The position numbers and the translations under genes are program-made. Positions 15,481 to 22,678 of a DNA stretch of 54,468 nt are shown here, piece after piece. Under the pieces are notes generated by a model. It was not told the DNA's origin. It was given only the letters and a program-made list of their open reading frames with translations, and did no database searches. Position 1 is the stretch's first letter. Every line of letters starts with the position of its first letter. This DNA comes from a virus: the IMG/VR virus record IMGVR_UViG_3300025466_000003, positions 1-54,468 of that record; one strand, written 5' to 3'.

Positions 15481-17192
15481 CAACAAATACATTTGATCCA
15501 CAGGCTTATTTAAAAAGCAAACAAACTCCTCCTCAAGAGTCAGGGGGTTTTGACCCACAGGCTTATTTGATGAGCAAATCCACTCCAACAGAAGCATCTG
15601 TTGAAAAGCCAAAGGTCAATATGGATGATTTTCCTAGGTATAAGGAGGAATCAGGCCATAGCTTTTATCCAACGTCTGGGGCTAGTACAGCCATGTTGTC
15701 TGGACTTGCAGGGCTACAAGGGGTGTTAAAACCGATCGCAGGGGCGTTGCAATGGGCGAATATCAATAGTCCTATGCAAGCACTGGAAAAGAATGCAAAC
15801 TACGCTAAGAGTAGTGTTCCAACGACTTTGGGCGTCAACCCTGCGTCTGCAATGGAAACTGTAGGAGAGATAGCGCCATCTTTGGCTATTCCTGAGACTT
15901 TGGGGACAAAAATCCCACAGGTTGCAAATGCGATTGCCAAGTCACCTTCGCTCAAATATGTTGCTCCGTCTTTTATTCAAGGCTTAGGTGGACAAGTTGC
16001 AGACACAGAAAATAAAAATTATTTAGATATATTAGGTGAAAAGATAGAAGATCTTGGATTATCTACTGGGCTTGGTGTGGTGGGTGGTAAAGCAAGTCAA
16101 ATGCTGACTAACCCACAAGTATCTACCAGACTTCAACAACTAAAAGACATGGGCATGACTAAGTTTACGCCTGGTCAATTGGCTAGTCAGTTTCCAATAA
16201 TTGGTGAAGGAATACAAAACTTTGAGAAAAAGCTTACCAGTTTACCGATTGCAGGATCTGTAATTGGTAGTGGATTACAAAAGTCGTATGAAGATTTTAA
16301 TCGTGCAATTGCTAATAAAATTTATGAGCCACTTGGTATAAAAATACCTAGTAACATACCTGCGGGTAAAGAGACAATGAAACACATTAGCGATACTGTA
16401 AATACAATGTATAACGATGTAATTCAAAATGCAAATTTAATGAATACGCCAACTGTTAATAAAAATTTGTATGAATCAATTGCTAAGCACACAGAAAAAT
16501 TACCAAACATTAAACAAAGAGAATTGGTTGTTAAAGATTTAGTTGACAATTATTTAAAAGATATTGAAAACAAACACATTCTTGATGGTACTGAATTTAG
16601 AAACATTGAATCTGATTTAAGCAGGGCTTCTCATAAAGCTTATGAAGAAGGCAAAAATGCTGTTGGAGAAGCTTACAGTAATTTTTTAAATACACTTAGA
16701 GAACAACTTGAACATCAAAATCCTGCTATAGCTGACACATTGCAAAAAGCTCATGCAGTATTTAAGAATATGCAACCCATTCAAAAAGCAGTTGCCAAAG
16801 GTCATGAGGGTATATTTACTCCATCACAATTCAAATCTGCTGTTGAAGGTAGTGCAGGTAAAACAAATGTTTCCAAGGGGATGGGTCAATATGTTCCTGA
16901 AGCCGAGGCGGCAACGTCTGTATTAGGCACTCCTGTACCCAACAGCGGTACAGCGGATAGGCTCGCAGCGATGCTGTCTTTAAAAGGCTTGGCAGAGGGC
17001 GCGGGGCACCTTAAAACAGGTTTTGCGCCACTTGTTGGCTCTGCCCTTATGTACAACGAGCCAATGATGAAGATGATGACTAAGTTGGCCACAGAACGCC
17101 CAGATGTTATGAAAGTATTGGAGCCTACTTTTTCTAAACAAATGGCAAGATTAAGTGCAAATGTTGGTTCTAATCCTAAAGAACAACCGTAA
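15477..17192 (+). CDS. Large virion protein, probable DNA ejection protein
   Basis: This 571-residue protein begins with two copies of a short N-terminal motif (TFDPQAYLKSKQTP and GFDPQAYLMSKSTP). An Ala/Gly-rich region with membrane-active character follows (about 60-200, TAMLSGLAGLQGVLKPIAGAL), then long amphipathic helices to about 450 and a Gly/Ala-rich C-terminal segment. This pattern fits proteins that form the trans-envelope channel of short-tailed phages. It is the last gene of the late rightward unit; strong hairpins follow directly. Confidence 0.68.
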   Translation: MTTNTFDPQAYLKSKQTPPQESGGFDPQAYLMSKSTPTEASVEKPKVNMDDFPRYKEESGHSFYPTSGASTAMLSGLAGLQGVLKPIAGALQWANINSPMQALEKNANYAKSSVPTTLGVNPASAMETVGEIAPSLAIPETLGTKIPQVANAIAKSPSLKYVAPSFIQGLGGQVADTENKNYLDILGEKIEDLGLSTGLGVVGGKASQMLTNPQVSTRLQQLKDMGMTKFTPGQLASQFPIIGEGIQNFEKKLTSLPIAGSVIGSGLQKSYEDFNRAIANKIYEPLGIKIPSNIPAGKETMKHISDTVNTMYNDVIQNANLMNTPTVNKNLYESIAKHTEKLPNIKQRELVVKDLVDNYLKDIENKHILDGTEFRNIESDLSRASHKAYEEGKNAVGEAYSNFLNTLREQLEHQNPAIADTLQKAHAVFKNMQPIQKAVAKGHEGIFTPSQFKSAVEGSAGKTNVSKGMGQYVPEAEAATSVLGTPVPNSGTADRLAAMLSLKGLAEGAGHLKTGFAPLVGSALMYNEPMMKMMTKLATERPDVMKVLEPTFSKQMARLSANVGSNPKEQP

Positions 17193-17198
17193 AAAATA

Positions 17199-17217
17199 AA
17201 GGAGCCAAAAGCTCCTT
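17199..17217. terminator. Bidirectional hairpin terminator
   Basis: The arms AAGGAGC and GCTCCTT (17199-17205 and 17211-17217) enclose loop CAAAA. On the minus strand the stem is followed by a T-rich run (TATTTTTT) and so can end leftward transcription from the 17307-19953 operon. On the plus strand the tail is A-rich, so activity there is uncertain. Confidence 0.7.
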
Positions 17218-17222
17218 AAAAA

Positions 17223-17245
17223 ACATAGGACGTCTCCTCCTATGT
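17223..17245. other. Perfect 8-bp stem hairpin in the convergent gap
   Basis: ACATAGGA (17223-17230) pairs exactly with TCCTATGT (17238-17245) across a 7-base loop. No T-run follows on either strand, so it is not a classical terminator. It could protect RNA 3' ends or block antisense read-through between the two operons. Confidence 0.6.
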
Positions 17246-17274
17246 ACTTGCAGTTGCCAAAACGCAAGGAGTTT

Positions 17275-17308
17275 CCCCCTCGGATCAAAAGTCTGAGGGG
17301 GGTTTTTT
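17275..17308 (+). terminator. Rho-independent terminator of the late rightward operon
   Basis: CCCCCTCGGA (17275-17284) pairs with TCTGAGGGGG (17292-17301) with one G-U pair, loop TCAAAAG, followed by T6 at 17303-17308. This is a strong intrinsic terminator ending the late transcript after the gene at 15477-17192. Its T-run overlaps the stop codon of the convergent gene on the minus strand. Confidence 0.88.
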
Positions 17309-17552
17309 AAACCTTACCGCGTTTTTGCTCCAAAGCATTTGCTACTTCAGAGTTAAGAGATCTAACAAAATCAATACAAAGACCTCTCTCTGTTTTTGCA
17401 ATGGCTTCTTGTACAAACCAAATAAGGTTGTTTGAGTATTCAACCAAATCAAAATCAGCACTTGGATCTAAATAGATGCCGTTGGGATCATCCATCTTCG
17501 AGTTAAAGAATATCTTTTGTATTTGTTCTTTAGTAATATATGGATTGTTCAT
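17307..17552 (-). CDS. Hypothetical protein, last gene of leftward operon
   Basis: This 81-residue acidic, helical protein starts within the stop of the ribbon-helix-helix gene (ATGA), so the two are coupled. The arrangement resembles small operons in which a DNA-binding protein is paired with a partner, but no toxin or nuclease motif is visible. One Cys (in GLCIDFVRSLN) and a C-terminal basic tail are the only notable features. Its stop lies inside the terminator of the opposing operon. Confidence 0.72.
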   Translation of the reverse strand: MNNPYITKEQIQKIFFNSKMDDPNGIYLDPSADFDLVEYSNNLIWFVQEAIAKTERGLCIDFVRSLNSEVANALEQKRGKV

Positions 17553-17863
17553 TTTTTACCTTTTGCTTGAGATAATTTAGATGGTCTACCGCGTTTGGCG
17601 GGTGGTTTTGTATACTTCTTTACTTCTTCTTCAAAAAGTTTATTGGCTTGTTCCTCAATGTTTTTAAAAGTAATTTCTGTACCAAAATACTGCTCAATCA
17701 AGTCAGTAATAATATCGGTGACTGTTGTGTCATCTTGGACTGCGTGCAATTTAATTTTTTTATGTAGTTCTTCAGGAAGATTAATCGTAAGTCTACGATA
17801 ACCTTCAGGCGCATTAAAAACTCTATTCTCTATTGCATCATCTAAATCAAATGTTACTTTCAT
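17549..17863 (-). CDS. Ribbon-helix-helix DNA-binding protein
   Basis: This 104-residue protein has an Arc/ParD-type ribbon-helix-helix at residues 22-61: a short strand YRRLTINLP, helix EELHKKIKLHAVQDD, turn, and helix TVTDIITDLIEQYF. The C-terminus is basic, with the AT-hook-like sequence AKRGRPSK. Such proteins bind operator DNA as dimers and often autoregulate. AAGGAG sits 5 bases before the ATG. It may control the leftward operon or act on host promoters; the target is unknown. Confidence 0.83.
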   Translation of the reverse strand: MKVTFDLDDAIENRVFNAPEGYRRLTINLPEELHKKIKLHAVQDDTTVTDIITDLIEQYFGTEITFKNIEEQANKLFEEEVKKYTKPPAKRGRPSKLSQAKGKK

Positions 17864-17872
17864 AATTTCTCC

Positions 17873-18163
17873 TTAGTATTTAAATTTTGGCATACACACT
17901 ACATCAACAATCATCTCACTTATTTGCCCGTTTGGTCCTCCAATCATTCGTTTTGTTATGATGGGAACGGGTCTTAATCCTGTAGACTCACATTCATGAG
18001 TTGCGCTAATTACTTCATTTCTACTCATCTGCTGAATCCTTGAGTCATACATGACTTGGACCGCGGGGAGGCTAGCCACATTAGTTGGTATGTTATAAGG
18101 CTGTACAGGCGGTGGAGGCGTTGAGCATCCACACAAGATGGATATCCATATTAATTTTTTCAT
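17873..18163 (-). CDS. Small lipoprotein
   Basis: The N-terminus is a short type II signal peptide: two Lys, hydrophobic LIWISIL, then the lipobox L-C-G-C with the lipidated Cys at residue 13, followed by a Pro-rich spacer (STPPPPVQP). The 80-residue mature part has two more Cys (58 and 90) that could form a disulfide in the periplasm. It is encoded in the leftward early-type operon, far from holin and endolysin, so a role in superinfection exclusion is as likely as a spanin. Both are inference. Confidence 0.75.
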   Translation of the reverse strand: MKKLIWISILCGCSTPPPPVQPYNIPTNVASLPAVQVMYDSRIQQMSRNEVISATHECESTGLRPVPIITKRMIGGPNGQISEMIVDVVCMPKFKY

Positions 18164-18166
18164 ATG

Positions 18167-18928
18167 TCACCTGTGATCGTTTTTAAGTTGCCAAAAAGTT
18201 TTTAAAGCATCAAACATCTTCCATCCCCTATCCAAATCTTCCTGAGACCATTCAATAATTTTGACTAGACCAGGGTTGGTTACAGATACAAACACGTTGG
18301 CGCATCTGGCTTTTGGTATATCTAAACCAATTCGATAAGCGGACAGTTGCATTAAATGCTCGTCATATGCATCTATCTTATCGTTGGGTCCAAATTCTTT
18401 TGTTTTAAAGTCAACAACAATGCCTTCGCCTTCTTTTGTCATTAAGTCAACTTTCCCACCAAACCCATTACTACCAAAAGACCGTTCTGTAAGCCAATTC
18501 TTAGGCCCAAACAACTTATCCATTTCTGTAGATACACCAATCTGATATTCCATAAATTCAGCAAGCGTAATTCCTTCAAAGAAGCTTTCTAAGGCGCCGT
18601 GGATAGTGGTACCTCTTTCCGCTGCCTTTTTTGCGTGTTCTCTTGAGTCTTGCTTCACTCTCTCAATATAAGATTGCTCAGACTCATCTGATGCTTTTGT
18701 AAGGGTCATACAAGCAAGCATCATCTGGTTGAGCTTCCAAGCCTCTAAACCCGGCTTAGCGGCGATGTTTAGAATGGTCGTAACCGAAGGTATTAAATCA
18801 AGTTTTCGAGCGTCCCTGAGCGTTGTATTTCGTTGCGATCCGTCTTTTGCTGTGACTGTGTACTGGGGGTTGCCCCCCCTTGTGTACCAGTGTTGACTTT
18901 CACTTGATCTGGCTATTACTGTTGTCAT
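18167..18928 (-). CDS. PD-(D/E)XK exonuclease (RecB/Cas4-like)
   Basis: This 253-residue protein shows the RecB-type nuclease motifs in order: GTTIH with His110, GKVD with Asp161, VVDFKTK with Asp173 and Lys175, and QLSAYR (194-199). These form the metal-dependent nuclease core used by phage recombination exonucleases. Directly upstream in the same operon is an SSB-like protein, a frequent partner in phage recombination and replication modules. There is no annealase beside it. It likely resects double-stranded ends during recombination-dependent replication or attacks host DNA. Confidence 0.87.
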   Translation of the reverse strand: MTTVIARSSESQHWYTRGGNPQYTVTAKDGSQRNTTLRDARKLDLIPSVTTILNIAAKPGLEAWKLNQMMLACMTLTKASDESEQSYIERVKQDSREHAKKAAERGTTIHGALESFFEGITLAEFMEYQIGVSTEMDKLFGPKNWLTERSFGSNGFGGKVDLMTKEGEGIVVDFKTKEFGPNDKIDAYDEHLMQLSAYRIGLDIPKARCANVFVSVTNPGLVKIIEWSQEDLDRGWKMFDALKTFWQLKNDHR

Positions 18929-18954
18929 TTTATTTCCTGTAATTTTTTGTTTTG

Positions 18955-19590
18955 TTAAAAGGGCACATCAGATTCATCTTCTAAGTCGTCAGGCATTTCT
19001 TCAAACCCAGTATTTGTTCTGGCCTTCCACTCAGGACTGGCTTCGATCTTGGCCTTTAGGTTCTTGCTAAAAGTCTCAAATACCTTCATATCTGGCTCGG
19101 AAATATTAAATATTTGGCAAACATTGATACCTTTGGGTAGGCCTGCTGTTTTAACCACTTGAGGCACGGGTGTTAAAGAGGCCACATTTGAGTAAATCTT
19201 CCCGTTAACAGGCTTTTGAATTACATTTGCCATGCACCACTGGCCTAAAATGTTTTTGAGGTCAAATCGGGTCATTTCTTCAGAAGAGAAAGGTTTACCC
19301 CTCCATGCCTGTAAATCAATGCGTAAGGTAGCTTTCTCTCCCCAAGACAAGGTGTAATTCTTGAATATAGCCATTGGCTTTAGGTCATCTGTCATCAAGG
19401 GTTGGCCATCGCTGTCTTCGCCGTGAAGCTCCCAACCGACCATAATTTTCCGTTTGAAGGATACCTCTGAGTTGTATTCAGATTTTTGAGTTCCAAGGTC
19501 TACGATACGATAACATCTAGCAAGATGTAATCCGCCTGGTACATTTTTAAAATTAGATGCTTGCCCACCATTTTCTACATAAAAGCTCAT
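18955..19590 (-). CDS. Single-stranded DNA-binding protein-like (DUF669-type)
   Basis: This 211-residue protein has a beta-rich core suggesting an OB-like fold (GGLHLARCYRIVDLGTQ, KRKIMVGWELHGE) and an acidic C-terminal tail ending DLEDESDVPF. That tail is very like the conserved tip of SSBs that recruits partner proteins. It is encoded just upstream of the PD-(D/E)XK exonuclease. The likely role is coating ssDNA and recruiting the nuclease or replication proteins. The fold assignment is by pattern, not structure. Confidence 0.75.
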   Translation of the reverse strand: MSFYVENGGQASNFKNVPGGLHLARCYRIVDLGTQKSEYNSEVSFKRKIMVGWELHGEDSDGQPLMTDDLKPMAIFKNYTLSWGEKATLRIDLQAWRGKPFSSEEMTRFDLKNILGQWCMANVIQKPVNGKIYSNVASLTPVPQVVKTAGLPKGINVCQIFNISEPDMKVFETFSKNLKAKIEASPEWKARTNTGFEEMPDDLEDESDVPF

Positions 19591-19739
19591 GATGTTTCCT
19601 CTATCAATTTGTTGTAAATAATTTTCTGTTGTGTTGTTAATTTTTTGTATTCTTCTATCATTGTGTATAGTTCATATTCATCCATTTCTTCTTTGCTTTT
19701 TTTAAAATCTTCCCATTCATCGATTAGTTTGCTATTCAT
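19587..19739 (-). CDS. Small charged helical protein, 50 aa
   Basis: A 50-residue Glu/Lys-rich helical protein (LIDEWEDFKKSKEEMDEYE...) whose TGA overlaps the ATG of the SSB-like gene, indicating translational coupling. An AAGGGG ribosome binding site precedes its ATG. The family is unknown. Confidence 0.68.
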   Translation of the reverse strand: MNSKLIDEWEDFKKSKEEMDEYELYTMIEEYKKLTTQQKIIYNKLIEETS

Positions 19740-19749
19740 TTGAATCCCC

Positions 19750-19953
19750 TTAAATCAAAGTAATTGCAACTGCAATAACAATAAATAACATTGCACAAAT
19801 AACAGCAAAATCAATTATTTTGCAAGGGTCAATTGTTTTTATCCCAAGTAAAGATTTTTGAATGCGATCTTCATCAGGAGTTGTTTTGATAGGTGGGGCA
19901 ATGTAGGCAGAACCAATTAGGATTCCTGTTTTGGTTTTGATAATCTTTTTCAA
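19750..19953 (-). CDS. Small membrane protein with C-terminal transmembrane helix
   Basis: The first gene of the leftward operon. A longer reading frame from GTG at 20001 exists, but the TTG at 19953 has AAAGGAAA 6 bases upstream and gives 67 residues starting KKIIKTKTG, so it is preferred. The C-terminus is one strong membrane helix (about 46-67, KIIDFAVICAMLFIVIAVAITLI) with almost nothing after it, as in tail-anchored proteins. Function unknown; early membrane proteins may modify the host envelope or exclude other phages. Confidence 0.65.
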   Translation of the reverse strand: MKKIIKTKTGILIGSAYIAPPIKTTPDEDRIQKSLLGIKTIDPCKIIDFAVICAMLFIVIAVAITLI

Positions 19954-20077
19954 TTTATTTCCTTTTGTTAATACGAGAAACTCGCACAGGTAATGTACCA
20001 CAGTTTTAACTTTGAATTAACGGTTGCATATCTACAACAATTAATTTTATGTTAAAGTACGGGTAAGGAGATATCGT
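19954..20077. promoter_or_regulatory. Divergent early regulatory region
   Basis: This gap separates the leftward and rightward operons and should hold both promoters. It contains two imperfect copies of the palindrome TTAACTTTAAGTTAA: TTAACTTTGAATTAA (20006-20020) and TTAATTTTATGTTAA (20041-20055), two mismatches each. A rightward sigma70-like promoter may be TTGCAT (20024-20029) and TATGTT (20048-20053), 18 bp apart. GGAG before the ATG at 20078 is the ribosome binding site. Two operator-like sites beside a Cro-like gene fit a classical switch region. Confidence 0.6.
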
Positions 20078-20278
20078 ATGACATTAAATGATTATTTTAA
20101 AGAGGAGCCTAAAGGGGCTATAGTTGAGATGGCCACTTATTTGGGGGTAACATCCACTTGGTTGTCTTTGCTCATCCACGGGCACCGTAAGCCCTCTCCT
20201 ACGCTGTCTATCAAGATAGAAGAGGCGACCCAAGGGTTAGTCACAAAAAAAGAACTGAGATCTGATATATTTTCGTGA
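20078..20278 (+). CDS. Cro/YdaS-like helix-turn-helix regulator
   Basis: This 66-residue protein has a single HTH: GAIVEMATYLGVTSTWLSLLIHGHRKPSPTLSIKIEEATQG, with the recognition helix about residues 25-37. It resembles the Cro/YdaS family of small phage repressors in which 'ATYLGVT...S.LIHG.RKPS' is diagnostic. It is the first rightward gene beyond the divergent region with two palindromic sites, so it probably represses one or both early promoters. There is no CI partner or integrase, so a lysogenic switch cannot be claimed. Confidence 0.85.
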   Translation: MTLNDYFKEEPKGAIVEMATYLGVTSTWLSLLIHGHRKPSPTLSIKIEEATQGLVTKKELRSDIFS

Positions 20279-20387
20279 TATGATTTGCGAAACACGGCTA
20301 GGTATGAAGTCATGAGCATACCGAAAAGAGTCTCCGCCCTCCTGCCGAGGTTTCCTTTACAGGCGGAATTTTAAAAGCGGAAAAACC
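20279..20387 (+). promoter_or_regulatory. Structured leader of the replication gene, with possible 20-codon leader peptide
   Basis: Two hairpins lie in this 109-base stretch: GGTATG/CATACC (20301-20306 and 20317-20322), and TCCGCC/GGCGGA (20333-20338 and 20362-20367), the latter followed by AATTTTAAAA. A short ORF at 20312-20374 (ATG to TAA, 20 codons) runs through the second hairpin, which would let translation open or close it. This could be an attenuator for the DUF1376 gene. AAGCGG before the ATG at 20388 is the ribosome binding site. Confidence 0.4.
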
Positions 20388-21023
20388 ATGCACTATTATT
20401 TATTTAATATTGGTGACTATCAAAGTCATACCAAACACCTTGATCTATTTGAAGACCTTGCTTATCGCAGGTTACTTGATTGGTGTTACCTCCACGAACG
20501 ATCACTTCCTGAAAATATTGATGAGATTGCTAGGCTAATTTGTATGCGTTCGCATACCGATTGCATTGCGAGGGTCTTGCAAGAATACTTCGTTCGCATA
20601 GAAGGGGGATGGTCTAATGAGAGGGTCAATCAGGAGATCCAAAAGGTCAATTCTAAGAGTGAAAAAGCCAAGAAAAGTGCTATGGCTAGATGGAATGCGA
20701 ACGCATTGCAAACGCAATCCGAAAGCAATGCTACCCAAGACCCATTACCCAAGACACAAGACACAGTAAAGACAACTCGTGGAACTCGTCTATCTCCTGA
20801 CGCTACGCTATCTCCCGAATACCTAGACTTCTGCGAAAAGACAAGATCTGACTTAGATCCTGATCAACTCTTTGAAGGGTTCCGCGATTACTGGATTGCT
20901 CAGCCAGGGCAAAAGGGGGTAAAGCTTGACTGGTTTGCTACTTGGCGAACATGGGTCAGGAATCAAAAGGCTACTCAGGCTACAACTGTCAGCAGAAAGC
21001 CAAACTTCTCGGAGGGCATATGA
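20388..21023 (+). CDS. DUF1376 protein, O-like replication initiator
   Basis: This 211-residue protein begins HYYLFNIGDYQSHTKHLDLFEDLAYRRLLDWCYLHE, the signature of the DUF1376 family of phage proteins that carry a winged-helix domain and act at phage replication origins. The C-terminal segment (about 145-195, with FEGFRDYWIAQPGQKGVKLDWFATWRTWVRN) is also typical of phage O-like proteins. The middle (95-135) is a polar linker. The stop overlaps the next ATG, and a replicative helicase gene lies one gene downstream. It likely melts or marks the origin and loads the helicase. Confidence 0.88.
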   Translation: MHYYLFNIGDYQSHTKHLDLFEDLAYRRLLDWCYLHERSLPENIDEIARLICMRSHTDCIARVLQEYFVRIEGGWSNERVNQEIQKVNSKSEKAKKSAMARWNANALQTQSESNATQDPLPKTQDTVKTTRGTRLSPDATLSPEYLDFCEKTRSDLDPDQLFEGFRDYWIAQPGQKGVKLDWFATWRTWVRNQKATQATTVSRKPNFSEGI

Positions 21024-21385
21024 AAGGACACCAACATCTGATCGACATGCGTAAGCGCGGCATCCATCCATCCCTAGCGTTTATCTATGACGAGCCTTAC
21101 CTACCCAACTGGGTTGAGGAGGAGCACTCACCTGAGATCACAATCTATGACGAGAAAGCCATAGATCGCCTCGACCTGCGGTTTTTGAAGGGGATGTATG
21201 TCTTTGCCTACCCCAAGACAAAAGAACGCGCTGTAGCCCTGTTTGAAGCCTTGCTGAAGGCTCAATGCGACTTCATGACCGTTACATGGCAAGGTGAGAT
21301 ACGACAAAAGCATTACTGGTCACGAATGTATGACGCCAGGACTGGCTACGACGAGACGGAGGTCGCAAATGAACTTAATTCCTGA
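21020..21385 (+). CDS. Hypothetical protein between initiator and helicase
   Basis: The ATG at 21020 overlaps the initiator's stop and has CGGAGGG upstream, giving 121 residues; an upstream in-frame start would overlap the previous gene by 80 bases. The protein has a basic N-terminus (MKGHQHLIDMRKRGIHPS) and a C-terminal globular part with several Trp/Tyr. The position between an O-like initiator and a helicase suggests a helicase loader or replication accessory role, but no ATPase motif is present. Confidence 0.7.
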   Translation: MKGHQHLIDMRKRGIHPSLAFIYDEPYLPNWVEEEHSPEITIYDEKAIDRLDLRFLKGMYVFAYPKTKERAVALFEALLKAQCDFMTVTWQGEIRQKHYWSRMYDARTGYDETEVANELNS

Positions 21386-22322
21386 TGACGTAGATTTTGA
21401 GGCTTACCTCCAAGCCACCGAGATGCAGGCAAAGATTCACCCTGCCAAGTCCTACATCCAAGATCTGATAGCCGATCTTGAGGAACACAAAGACGGAAAG
21501 AAAGTCACCCTACCCTGGGCAAAGACCGAGCCGTTCTTTCACTTCAGGGATGGCGAGGTAACGATTTGGGCGGGGCAGAACGGGCACGGCAAGTCAATGG
21601 TGACCTCCCAGGTGGCGCTTAGCCTGATCCAACAACAGCAGAAGGTCTGTATCGCAAGTTTTGAGATGAAGCCTGTGACGACCATGAAGCGCATGGCTAG
21701 GCAGTTTATAGGCATGAATCCAACGTCCAAGGAGTTCATGAACCCTGAAGGTTTGGAGGCGCTCAAACAGCTTTACAACGAGTTTGGCGTGTGGTTAGAC
21801 CAAGGCATGTGGTTCTATGACCAACAAGGCTCGGTGAAACCTGACACGGTTCTGGGCATGATCAAGTACTGCTTTGAGGAGTTGAAGATTCAGCACGTCT
21901 TTGTGGATTCGCTCATGAAGTGCGTGATGGGGGAGGATGACTACAACGGTCAGAAGTACTTTATCGACAGGTGCTGTGGAATGGCTAGAGACTACGCAGG
22001 TCATATCCACGTCGTCCACCACCTGCGAAAGCCCAAGGATGAGTACGAGTTGCCTGACAAGCACGACAACAAAGGATCTGGCGCTATTACTGACCAACCC
22101 GACAACATTATGCTCGTGTGGCGCAATAAAAAGAAAGAGGACGACCTGAAGTCTAAGGGGATACTCAGCGCCGCACAGTCTGACCCTGACGCCATGATCC
22201 TATGTCGTAAGCAAAGGAACGGGGAGGATGAGCCGACGTTTAACCTCTGGTACCACAAAGACTCTCAGCAGTACGTTGAGGAGCAGGGTAAAGAACCAAT
22301 GAGATTTAGGACAGCATTTTGA
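21369..22322 (+). CDS. DnaB/gp4-type replicative helicase
   Basis: The ATG at 21369, with GGAGG 5-6 bases upstream, gives 317 residues. It is a RecA-fold hexameric helicase: Walker A GQNGHGKS (69-76), a following IASFEMKP strand, Walker B-like HVFVDSLMK, and a motif with HVVHHLRKP that fits the sensor/His of the DnaB and T7 gp4 families. A primase domain is absent, so host DnaG is presumably used. It is shorter than DnaB (about 470) because the N-terminal domain is lacking. It overlaps the previous gene by 17 bases and its TGA overlaps the TTG start of the next gene. Confidence 0.88.
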   Translation: MNLIPDDVDFEAYLQATEMQAKIHPAKSYIQDLIADLEEHKDGKKVTLPWAKTEPFFHFRDGEVTIWAGQNGHGKSMVTSQVALSLIQQQQKVCIASFEMKPVTTMKRMARQFIGMNPTSKEFMNPEGLEALKQLYNEFGVWLDQGMWFYDQQGSVKPDTVLGMIKYCFEELKIQHVFVDSLMKCVMGEDDYNGQKYFIDRCCGMARDYAGHIHVVHHLRKPKDEYELPDKHDNKGSGAITDQPDNIMLVWRNKKKEDDLKSKGILSAAQSDPDAMILCRKQRNGEDEPTFNLWYHKDSQQYVEEQGKEPMRFRTAF

Positions 22323-22678
22323 AAGTAGAACTACCATTCCCACCAAAAGAATTATTTCCTAATCGTATGCATGGTCACGCATGGGCAAAACTGTATAAGC
22401 TAAAAGGTGATTGTCGTGAGACAGGATTTTATTTAACCAAACAAGAAAAAAGAAATTGGACTTGGAATGGTGGTAACATTAAGTTAAAGTTAACATTTGT
22501 AATGCCAGATAAAAGACACAGAGACATAGACAATTGCTTGAGTGCGAGTAAGTCTTTGCTTGATGGTTTTGCTGATGCGTTACAAGTTAATGATAAATTC
22601 TTTCGGCCAATTGAAATTAATTGGACTGAAGGAAAAAAACCAGGCAAATTAATTGTGGAGATAAACCAAGATGATTAG
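22319..22678 (+). CDS. rusA: RusA-like Holliday junction resolvase
   Basis: The TTG at 22319 overlaps the helicase stop and is needed to include the conserved N-terminal strand ELPFPPKELFPNR. The catalytic core HRDIDNCLSASKSLLDGF matches RusA: Asp69 and Asp71, Lys78, and a downstream Asp at about 92 (VNDKFF). RusA enzymes are dimeric, metal-dependent resolvases of recombination junctions in phage DNA and replace RuvC. It also carries a copy of the palindrome-like DNA motif (22473-22487) within its coding sequence. Confidence 0.9.
   Translation: MKVELPFPPKELFPNRMHGHAWAKLYKLKGDCRETGFYLTKQEKRNWTWNGGNIKLKLTFVMPDKRHRDIDNCLSASKSLLDGFADALQVNDKFFRPIEINWTEGKKPGKLIVEINQDD

Noticed and set aside
17549-17863. 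Toxin-antitoxin pair made of the ribbon-helix-helix gene and its partner at 17307
   Set aside because: The partner has no RelE, PIN or other toxin motif; only gene order suggests it.
20078-20278. Evidence for lysogeny from the Cro-like gene and divergent region
   Set aside because: No integrase, excisionase, CI-type repressor, partition genes or attachment site was found. A temperate life style cannot be claimed.
20279-20387. A tRNA or known riboswitch in the gap before the replication gene
   Set aside because: The hairpins do not form a cloverleaf, no CCA or anticodon arm fits, and no known riboswitch core is recognisable.
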